Below are positions 1 to 7,322 of a stretch of 19,104 nucleotides of DNA, piece after piece. This stretch comes from Cytidiella melzeri (Eukaryota > Basidiomycota > Agaricomycetes > Polyporales > Irpicaceae). The translations under genes were made by a program, and so were the position numbers. The notes below the pieces were generated by a model. That model saw only the letters and a list, made by a program, of their open reading frames with translations, made no database searches and had not been told where the DNA came from. The stretch is from assembly GCA_022592445.1 (NCBI GenBank), contig JABYQR010000572.1:1-19104 (forward strand), written 5' to 3'. Position 1 is the first letter of the stretch. Each line of letters begins with the position of its first letter.

Positions 1-413
1 CGATACATTGCTCCTAACGACGAACAGCTCGGTGAAATCAATCCAGAGAATATCGGAGAAGAACCGCATCTTGATTGGGATCTTATTGTTACAACAATTC
101 AACTCCATCCTCACCATCTCCGGAACCTCACACCGGAGAAGAAGAATCTATATCCGCGATCACAGCAGTTGCAGTTTCATCAGCGTCTACGTTAATCGAA
201 TCTCCGCCACGTCGATCAAAGGTAGACATACCAGATACGATCGAATCTGCATCAGAATCTGATTCTGAAGTAGAACATCTTCTAGACGAAGATAGTGACG
301 TCGAGGACAACGCTCTTGAACCGCTTCTACCAGAAATACCCCTGTTGATCAACGAATACTATAGTAGATTTCACGGAGAGGAGTTTGATATCGTATACTT
401 CTTCTTACCATGA
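1..413 (+). pseudogene. Leader ORF upstream of Copia-1 gag, acidic, unrecognised, 5'-incomplete
   Basis: A frame open from base 1 reads as sensible protein (RYIAPNDEQLGEINPEN...) to about base 95. An apparent frameshift then moves it into the frame that continues to the TGA at 411-413. The second part (roughly 110 residues) is Ser/Glu/Asp-rich, with an acidic block near residues 60-85 and a hydrophobic tail ending in FFLP. I recognise no domain. The stop codon overlaps the gag start as ATGA at 410-413, which ties this ORF to the element rather than to a neighbouring host gene. Copia elements usually start coding with gag, so a separate upstream ORF is unusual. Alternatives are an N-terminal extension of gag separated by mutation, or a chance open frame in the leader. 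The codon content and the length without stops favour real coding. Confidence 0.5.
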
Positions 414-1048
414 GTTCCGACGAAATCCAGAAGCTAGCTAAGGATGACAAACCAGTTCTTAAAGGCAATAACTATCAAGAATGGAGGATGGCTATGCAGG
501 CCACTCTGATGTTCATTGATGGTTGGGACATTGTCACCGGAGCTAGCACGGAACCAGGCTCTCCTGCTGATGCAGCAGTGATTGCTAAATGGAAGACGTT
601 GAATATACGAGCGGCTGGATACCTCTTGTCAAAGATTTCTTTCGATATTATCAAGTCCAAACTTGACGACGACAAGATCACTGATGCAAAGTACATCTGG
701 GACACCATGAAGAAAGAGTACGAAAAGTCCAACGTACTCGAGAGCATGGTTGCGTTCAAGAAATTGAACAACCTGGTCTTTGATGAAAATCAAGAAATAC
801 GTCCTCAGATCGAAAAGTACCAGACCATGATCAAAGATGTCGCTACTGCTGGTCTCACTCTTGACGACAAAATGAAGGCTTTCCTGTTGCTGGGAAAACT
901 TCCTCCTTCATATGATCTTGCTTTATCCGCATACATCAGCACTATCGATGACCTGAAGAACTTGACCTTGAGTAACATCATTCCTAAGATTGAAGCCGAG
1001 GAAACTAGGCATCTTTCTAACGAAGTGGCACCTCTGCTTCAAGGATAA
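410..1048 (+). pseudogene. gag: Copia-1 gag (capsid region), frameshifted before zinc knuckle
   Basis: The ATG at 410 opens a 212-aa frame starting MSSDEIQKLAKDDKPVLKG. It has the Copia gag signature: a GNNYQEWRMAMQ block near residues 19-30, a W..D...G patch, and a long helical UBN2/gag_pre-integrs-like region. It would form the nucleocapsid shell of the cytoplasmic retroelement particle. It stops at TAA 1046-1048, but homologous-looking sequence continues in the -1 frame from about 1045 into a zinc knuckle. The simplest reading is a one-base deletion. No slippery heptamer is visible at the junction, so a programmed frameshift is less likely. The start is chosen because of the ATGA overlap with the leader ORF and the fit of the N-terminus. 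Confidence 0.85.
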
Positions 1049-1272
1049 CTCAAGTCAAGCGATTCAATAAAGGTTCAAAGAGATGTGACAGATGTGGCAA
1101 GACCAATCACTCTACCGAGGAGCACTGGGACACTAAACCGTCCAATAACAATACTCGGAAGAACAAGTCGTCTGGAGCGCAGAACAATCAGCAGCAGAAC
1201 AAGAAGAAACAGGACAACAAGAATGGGAAAAAGATCAGAAGGAAAAGGAAAAGCACAAGTTCAAAGTGTTAA
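1045..1272 (+). pseudogene. gag: Copia-1 gag C-terminus with CCHH-type zinc knuckle
   Basis: In the frame starting at 1045, about 75 residues follow the gag break. They contain C-D-R-C-G-K-T-N-H-S-T-E-E-H-W at 1084-1128, i.e. CX2CX4HX4H. The usual retroelement nucleocapsid knuckle is CX2CX4HX4C, so the last ligand is His here. It is followed by an Asn/Gln/Lys-rich basic tail, as expected for an RNA-binding nucleocapsid. The frame ends at TAA 1270-1272. A frame shift then leads to the protease segment. Confidence 0.65.
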
Positions 1273-1745
1273 CGTAGAAACTATGCCTGTATTCGAGACT
1301 GAGTCTTTCGAAATGATCACTGGTTCACTCTATTCCTCGCACGAGTGTGATACTGTCCAATGGCTTATTGACAGTGGCGCAAGTAGCCATATCACTAACC
1401 AATATTCTGACTTTGTACAATATTCCGCTGCAGTAAACCCGGATTCTGTTGGTTGCAGGAAGGAAAATGTCACTTCAGATATTGGGAAGGGGGACTGTGA
1501 TTATTGACTCAACGCTCAAAAATGGTGTAGTAAGCCGTGCCACCCTTCAGAACGTTCTTTATATCCCAGACGCAGTTACTCGATTCTTTGCACCTTGTAA
1601 GGCTTTGGCCAATGGCTATACAAGTCAAATCACAGCGAAAGGCTGGACTATACAAACAAGGGCAAAGATTTCCTGTATGGAAACTGTGACGATGCAGGCA
1701 TGTACCACATAAATGCGCGCATAGTAAAGCACAAGAGACAGTAGC
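1240..1745 (+). pseudogene. pol: Copia-1 aspartic protease region, split over three frames
   Basis: The motif WLIDSGASSHIT, with catalytic Asp at 1370-1372, lies in the frame that ends at 1507. The next block, QNVLYIPDAVTRFFAPCKAL, is the second conserved Copia protease and linker patch, and it is read from the next frame (1449-1712). A third shift is needed for DDAGMYHINAR (1691-1723), and a fourth to enter the integrase frame. In an intact element these would be continuous, and the protease would cut Gag-Pol inside the particle. With the breaks, no functional protease can come from this copy. Confidence 0.75.
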
Positions 1746-3054
1746 AGCCATAAAGACCTCTGATAATTATCTGTTGTGGCATAATAGGCTAGGACATCCG
1801 TGGAAGCGCATTGTTGAGAACCTTCACAAAGGGACTAAGGGATTACCTGAGCGTATCTCTGTTCCGTCCTCAACTGCTCCATGCCACGGATGTGAACTTG
1901 GTCGAGGAAAGCAACTTCCAAAACCACCCTCTTTATCACGAGCCAAGGAGCCACTAGAACTGGTTCACTCGAACTTAGTTGAATTTCCTTCGCTTTCGAT
2001 TGATGGTTATAAGTACGCCATGACTCTCTTAGACGATGCTACTGGTATGGGGGAACAATGTTACCTCAAGCATAAAAACCAAGCATTATCCGAATTTAAG
2101 AGATGGAAAACATGGGCAGAAAACCAGACTGGTCGAAAGATGAAGAAGTTTCACAGTGATAGGGGTACAGAGTTCTTGAATGATGAGTTCACTAAATACC
2201 TACATCAGTATGGTATAGAACGTCAGACATCCACGCCTTGTTCACATCAGCAGAATGGTAGAGCGGAACGATGGCAGCAGACAATTGTTTATAAAGCAGA
2301 AGCCATGCGTCACCACGCTGGTCTTTCTAACGGCTTTTGGAAGTTGTCATGCGAGGCTGCCGTATACGTTTATAACCGCCTACCAAGTCAGCGTCTTAAT
2401 TGGCACACACCTATTGAGACATTTTTGGGTGAAAAACCTGATATTTCTCGCCTTCGTGTATTTGGATGTCGCGCATACGTCTTTATACACAAGGAACGTC
2501 GTCAGAACAAGCTGTCTGCCAAGGCAGCTCCTATGATATTTGTTGGATATGAACCTGGTCTTAAGGGTTACCGGTTGTGGGATAAACAACGGATAGTCTT
2601 AGCGACCGACGTAAAGTTTGACGAGAATACTTTCCCATATTGTACCGATCTTGATACTTCTCTTTCCAAACAACCCCAATCCGACGATAATCCACAACCT
2701 CTACATGATATCAATTTACCTTTTGTTGATGAGGACGATGATGCTGGTCACAATGAGCTTGATGATAGAGATGATAATCATCCAAGACAACAAGAACCGC
2801 AGAATCCTCCTCAGCAGCCTGTACCTCAGCCGAGAGCACCCAGTCGTAATACCCGCGGCACACCAGTCAGTAGACCGCAGCAAGCACTGCCTCAGCCTTC
2901 ACGTTCAAATGCACGTCAACCAGTACAGCAGCAACCACCGTCTCGACCAAAGAGATCAACTGCTGGAAAGAATCCTTCGCTTGGCTTTAATCCAGTCGAC
3001 AAAGTGAAGCGTAATGAACAGGCAGTTGCACGCGATAAGGGTGTTGAAAAGTGA
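1739..3054 (+). pseudogene. pol: Copia-1 integrase, first catalytic Asp replaced by Asn
   Basis: Counting from the Leu codon at 1774, the HHCC zinc domain is H3, H8, C37, C40. The rve catalytic core follows. D129 (HSDRGTEF) and E165 (NGRAER) are spaced D-35-E, as in active integrases. The first catalytic position, normally an Asp in an HSDLVGP-like block, reads HSNLVEF with Asn67 at 1972-1974. Downstream is the Copia C-terminal GKGY-like patch (IFVGYEPGLKGYRLWD) and a Pro/Gln-rich linker from about residue 290. The frame is otherwise open to TGA 3052-3054, past which coding-like sequence continues in frame to about 3150. The enzyme would insert element cDNA in the nucleus, and this copy should be catalytically dead. 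Confidence 0.9.
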
Positions 3055-3158
3055 CAAAAGGAGCAAACGGCTAAATGGAGAGAATCAACGAAGCCAGCAG
3101 TACCTGGACCAGTAAGACGTACAGCGTCTAATCCAGTACCTGGATCTTCTAGATTACC

Positions 3159-3776
3159 TTGACACCGGAGGAATCGAACATTGATCTCCCATCTGATCTA
3201 CCGAGTCAATCGGAGGGTCAATCTGAATCTCTAGAACATATATTGTCTTCATATGTCACGGCGTTCGCAATGAACGAATTTCCTCAGACTTGGAAACAAG
3301 CGATGAAAAGTGATAATAGAGATTTATGGTACGCTGCTGCACAAGACGAAATTGCCTCTCAAATGAAGAATGGCACTTGGAAGCTTGTTAAACAACCAGA
3401 CCCTTCACGAAAAATAGTCAAATGCAAATGGGTCTTTGCAGTCAAATCTGACGGTCATTACAAAGCACGTCTTGTAGCAAAAGGCTTCACGCAAGTTGAA
3501 GGAATCGATTATCAAGAAACCTTCTCACCAGTCGCACGTTTTGAGTCCATCCGCACGTTACTAGCTATAGCTGCACTCGAGAATTGGGAAATCGAGGCAC
3601 TGGACGTAAAAACAGCATTCCTGTACGGCGAACTGGATGAGGAAATCTATATGGAACAACCAGAAGGTTTTGTAGAGAAGGGAAAAGAGAACCATGTTTG
3701 TTTGCTTAAGAAAGCCATTTATGGACTTAAACAAGCTCATGAACTTGGAATATCAAAATACACAATACGCTTGTAG
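3159..3776 (+). pseudogene. pol: Copia-1 reverse transcriptase, N-terminal half
   Basis: This is an open frame of 205 residues with the RVT_2 landmarks in order: W..A...E....NGTW near residue 60, KCKWVFAVKSDGHYKARLVAKG, the ETFSPVARFESIR block, and the first catalytic Asp in LDVKTAFLYGELDEEIYMEQPEGF. It ends with AIYGLKQA. After the Ala codon the normal next residues are found only in other frames, so a frameshift near 3735 truncates it. A second frameshift near 3155 separates it from the integrase linker. The catalytic YVDD is in the next segment. Confidence 0.9.
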
Positions 3777-3779
3777 CTT

Positions 3780-4556
3780 TAGGCTTTGACGTATTGAGTC
3801 CGATGCTGGTGTATACATATATCACCAACAAGGGGGACTTTGATGCTTATCCTCTATGTTGATGATATATTTCCTATTGGCAACAATAAAGCTGGATCAA
3901 AGCACTCAAGACAAGCGGAACATGAGCTTAGGAGTTCATATCAAGCCTTGATTGGTACACTCATATATGTTATGATTGGTACTTGTCCCGACATTTCATA
4001 CGCTGTCATACATCTTTCCCAGTATATGTCAAATCCCACTCAGATCCGTATGAATGCTGCGAAGTACATACTCCGTTATTTACTTGGTACTCAGTCATAT
4101 GCTATCAAGTATGATGGACGCAGCCAATCTGGACTAGTTGGGTACTCAGACGCAGACTGGGCTGAGAACAAAGACAATAGACACTCCACTACTGGCTATG
4201 CATTCCTTCTGGCCAAAGGCGCAGTGTCATGGGTCTCGAGGAAACAGAAGACCGTAGCACTCTCTTCAATGGAAGCAGAGTACATGGCATTATGCGACAC
4301 AGCAGGCAGTGTGCTTGGATACGTACTATGCTTACGGAATTGGATATGTCACCAAGAGGTCCCACTACGATCTGTTGCGACAACCACGGTGCCATCTTCT
4401 TCACAAAGAATCCAAAGATTGAAGCTCGTTCAAAGCACATTGACATTCGTTACCACTATGTTCGCGAGTTCATTAATGAAGACAAAAAGGCAGAACTCTA
4501 TGCCATCCCAACTGAAGACCAAGTTGCTGATATATGACCAAGTCATTGGCATTTCA
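3780..4556 (+). pseudogene. pol: Copia-1 RT palm (YVDD) and RNase H, with internal deletion and frameshifts
   Basis: The YVDD motif is at 3854-3865, in the frame starting 3840. Only about 22 residues separate it from the SSYQALIGTLIY block, whereas Copia RTs normally have over 100 there. About 90-100 codons are therefore missing near 3890-3927. RNase H follows: catalytic Asp in GYSDADWAE, Glu in SSMEAEY, then a shift near 4315 into a second frame that carries ICCDNHGAI and the KHIDIRYHYVRE block, ending at TGA 4535-4537. A further one-base shift there would restore the usual TKSL terminal block. It is the element's last coding region, 112 bases before the polypurine tract. Confidence 0.88.
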
Positions 4557-4656
4557 GAAACAGTCTAAATTCAGTGGGAGTCTTGGACTAGTGAACTTTA
4601 CTGCACCCTAACAAGATGCTGTCATTCAAAGTAGCTCAAAGCAAAATGATATTGGC

Positions 4657-4668
4657 ATCAAGTGGGAG
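4657..4668 (+). other. Copia-1 polypurine tract
   Basis: The purine-rich AAGTGGGAG block ends directly at the TGT that starts the LTR. This is the standard plus-strand primer position for LTR retroelements. Confidence 0.7.
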
Positions 4669-5171
4669 TGTCAAAGCGAGATTGTATCGCTGATTATCGA
4701 CATCAGATCTATGAACAATGTAGATTAGATATGTAGATAGATAAGATCAGATAGTACATAGCATGTGATTCCACCATCCTTATGGTCACACACGATGCGA
4801 TACTTGCACCATATGGCATCGTGTTCCAGTAGTTTCCATGACTGAATAGCAGAAGTACCATGAGGCTTCTGCATGCCTCATATTTCATATACCAAATGTA
4901 TTGAGCTTACTAAAGGCTCAGTCAGCACCATTCAGTTATGTAGGATGCTCAGTCATTGCTTACATTCTCTATTCAGTAGTATTAGCAAGCAGGACTGTGC
5001 ATTACCAATCATTACTCATAGGATTACCAATCCTTACCAATCCTTACTCATATGACATTACTGTAGCATTAGTAATCTAGTTACAGACATGTATATATAC
5101 CGCTCCTAGAGCAGAGAAATAATAAGACACTTACTCCCAGAGTTAGTTGACCCTCCTAGTCATCCCCTACA
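4669..5171 (+). repeat. Copia-1 3' LTR
   Basis: It begins TGTCAAAGCG right after the polypurine tract and is predicted to end ...CCCCTACA at 5171, giving TGT...ACA ends and 503 bp. A TATA-like stretch lies at 5089-5098, and AATAATAA (poly-A signal-like) at about 5118. Short CCTTACC/ACCAATC repeats occur near 5003-5045. The right end is inferred: the next bases continue a Copia-2 reverse transcriptase frame, and CTCGT at 5172-5176 is the candidate target duplication. Confidence 0.65.
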
Positions 5172-5176
5172 CTCGT

Positions 5177-6598
5177 AACTTTCAAACACATGGCAAAGTT
5201 ACTAAACTGAAGTCAAGACTTGTGGCGCAAGGATACTCTCAGCGCAATGGTATTGATTACTATGCAAACGGCTTGTTCGCTCCAGTCGCGCGCATGAGTT
5301 CTATGCGACTCATACTTACACTTGCGGCTTCACTACACTTCGAGATTAACCAACTCCATGTTAAGTACGCTCACTTATACGGTAAAATTAATAATGATGA
5401 AGATCTTTATCTTCGTCCGCCGCCTGGCAACTTACTGCCCAACTGGCCTAAGGGCTGGGTACTTGAACTACGCAAAACTATCTATGGCCTTAAACAAGCC
5501 GGACGTCGCTGGTACAAGGTACTATGCGATATACTTTTTTAACTTGGACTCAAGCATTCAGACTACGATAACGCTGTCTTCTACCTTTACAGGGGAGACA
5601 AACTAATACTTATACTCGCTGTTCATGTCGACAATATTACTCTCTGTACTATCACTTCTGTCGTCGCTGAACAATTTGAGATAGCACTTAGACAACATGT
5701 CGAAGTAACAAATGGTGGTACTCTCCACTGGATGCTTGGCATGGAGATCGATTACGACAAAGCCTCTGGTGTTATCAAGCTTCGTCAACGCGATTATATC
5801 CAAACTACACTTAAACAAAACAACTTTGACTACGATCATACACGCCGTACGCCTATGATACACGAGCACAACTTAGCCCCCCGTGACTTGAAAGAACCTC
5901 GTCAGGACGCTGACGCTATTAAACAATACATGTCTTTAGTCGGTGGTTTACAATACGTCGCTGACTGTACTCGACCAGATGTTGCATACTGCACTGGTCA
6001 ACTTGCACGATACTTAGCTGACCCTTCTAAGGAACACTTTGCTGCAGCTAAACAGTGTTACCTATACTTGAAGGGAACGTGCAATTACTGGCTTGTCCTA
6101 GGAAACCAAGCAACTACTACTAATACTTCACTTGTCGGATACGCTGATTCTGATGGTATGACTACATACGGCAATAAACCAATAATGGGCTACACCTTCA
6201 CATACAATGACTCGCTTATCTCTTGGTCAAGTAAGCGCGGTTCACTAGTAACACTATCGGTCACCGAAGCCGAACTATATGCCTTAGCACATGCGTCAAC
6301 TGAGGCTATATATCTAAAAGCACTCATTGACGAGCTACTGAACTTTACTATGGATCCTGTCAAAATGTATACTGACAGTGCATCAACTATTGCCATTGTT
6401 AGCTCACCTGACGAGCAACATTTGCAACGAACTAAACACTTTGAAATTTGTAAGAATTTCATCAGCGATCGTGTACTCAAGAAGTATATAACTGTTCATC
6501 ATATATCTTCTAACAATCATCGTGTTGATACACTTACTAAAGCACTACCTCTCGAAAAACTCAAGCACTTCAATGACCTACTTCATATTTGTGCTTGA
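5177..6598 (+). pseudogene. pol: Copia-2 RT-RNase H, one in-frame TAA, RT motif HVDN
   Basis: A single reading frame runs from the LTR junction to TGA 6596-6598, interrupted only by TAA at 5540-5542. RT blocks seen are KLKSRLVAQGYSQ, FAPVARMSSMRL, the palm region QLHVKYAHLYGK (where the first catalytic Asp, usual in LDVK/D..TAFL, reads His-Val-Lys), KTIYGLKQAGRRWY, and HVDN at 5624-5635 where HVDD or YVDD is expected. RNase H retains its acidic residues: GYADSDG, SVTEAELYAL, YTDSASTIAIV, RVDTLTKAL. The C-terminal KALPLEKLKHFNDLLHICA ends 7 bases before the LTR. With a stop and weakened catalytic motifs the copy is inactive, although the frame is far better kept than in Copia-1. Confidence 0.88.
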
Positions 6599-6605
6599 AG
6601 GGGAG

Positions 6606-6775
6606 TGTTCGAGTATATTAATTAGACGCTTGACATATGAGCGCCGTAGTTACCGTATATATAACTTACTCTGATCAATGCAACGATACGCACTTTTGAT
6701 CCCCAACTCCCACTGTGTGATCCCTCTCAATCTTGCTCTCTCAACGCTTTCCTCTACTTGCATAGCCTTCTAACA
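6606..6775 (+). repeat. Copia-2 3' LTR
   Basis: It starts TGTTCGAG after the GAAGGGGAG tract and ends ...CTTCTAACA, 170 bp in all. A TATATATAA promoter-like stretch lies at 6653-6661. The diverged copy at 15612-15793 matches along its length (CACTTTTGAT, CTCTCAAC, TTG..TAGCC), which supports both boundaries. CCTTA at 6776-6780 is the candidate target duplication, and beyond it Gypsy coding sequence resumes on the other strand. Confidence 0.8.
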
Positions 6776-6780
6776 CCTTA

Positions 6781-7322
6781 TCACCAACTTTAAACTGCGG
6801 AGCCTTTGTAACTCTGTGGTCATAGAATCACTTCATGTGTTCTGCCGTGAGTTGTAACACAGCTTTGGCGTTTTCTTGGGCTTCTTGGAGTGCTCGAAGA
6901 CGTTCGTCTGCTGCAGGAACGTTTGATACCGGATTCAAAGGCACCTGGAACTCTGGTAGATACCCATAGATCAGTTCGAAGGGGGCCTTCCCGGTAGACG
7001 AGTGTACTCGGCTATTGAGCGCAAACTGCGCAATTGGCAACCAGTCTACCCAGTCATCCTGTCGGAAAGAACAGAATACTCGGAGATACTGTTCTATCTC
7101 TTGATTCATATGTTCTGTTTTACTGTCTGTTTGAGGGTGATACGCAGTGGACATGGATGACATTACTCCGAGTGCATTGTAGATAGCACAAAGGAACTTG
7201 ACGCAAACACTGATCCGCGGTCTGAGATCATCTGACGAGGTACACCATGGAGTCGGAACACGTTTGCAATATAATCCTGCACGTGTTCGGGAGTTTTCAT
7301 GCTTTCCCGTGATGGGTAACAA
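6781..7322 (-). pseudogene. pol: Gypsy integrase C-terminal part, frameshifted and truncated
   Basis: This frame carries the third integrase catalytic residue in STAYHPQTDSKTEHMNQE, the Glu of the DDE triad (family consensus D-G-Q-T-E; here D-S-K-T-E). It continues with the typical W...L..AQFALNS..HSSTGKAPFELIYGY block. It joins the upstream frame by a frameshift near 7205, just after the second catalytic Asp (MISDRGSVF). An in-frame TGA lies at 6830-6828. Beyond it FYDHRVTKAPQFKVGDK, the normal integrase C-terminal continuation, is still readable until the Copia-2 LTR boundary. Confidence 0.85.

Larger units (their letters stand above)
1..5171 (+). mobile_element. Copia-1: degraded Ty1/Copia LTR retrotransposon, 5' LTR outside window
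   Basis: The domain order is leader ORF, gag with zinc knuckle, protease (DSGA), integrase, reverse transcriptase (YVDD), RNase H, polypurine tract and LTR. Integrase before RT is the diagnostic Copia order. The 3' LTR runs 4669-5171 (TGT...ACA). No LTR is present at the left edge, so the 5' LTR must lie outside. The coding region is broken by at least eight frameshifts or stops (near 90, 1045, 1270, 1490, 1660, 1715, 3052, 3155, 3735, 4315 and 4535) and by an apparent internal deletion after YVDD near 3890-3927. It is therefore a non-autonomous relic. The right boundary is inferred from where the Copia-2 reading frame resumes. Confidence 0.9.
5172..6775 (+). mobile_element. Copia-2: 3' half of a second Ty1/Copia element, split by Copia-1
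   Basis: It starts abruptly within the RT (HGKVTKLKSRLVAQGYSQ) directly after the Copia-1 LTR. It runs through RT and RNase H to a polypurine tract (AAGGGGAG, 6598-6605) and a 170-bp LTR. Its sequence family differs from Copia-1: HVD-type RT motif, different LTR, different C-terminus. A diverged copy of its last 232 coding bases and its LTR is at 15373-15793. The missing 5' half should lie left of Copia-1, outside the window. Confidence 0.85.

Noticed and set aside
1040..1050. Programmed -1 frameshift between Copia-1 gag and its zinc knuckle
   Set aside because: No slippery heptamer and no obvious downstream structure; the many other indels make simple decay more likely.
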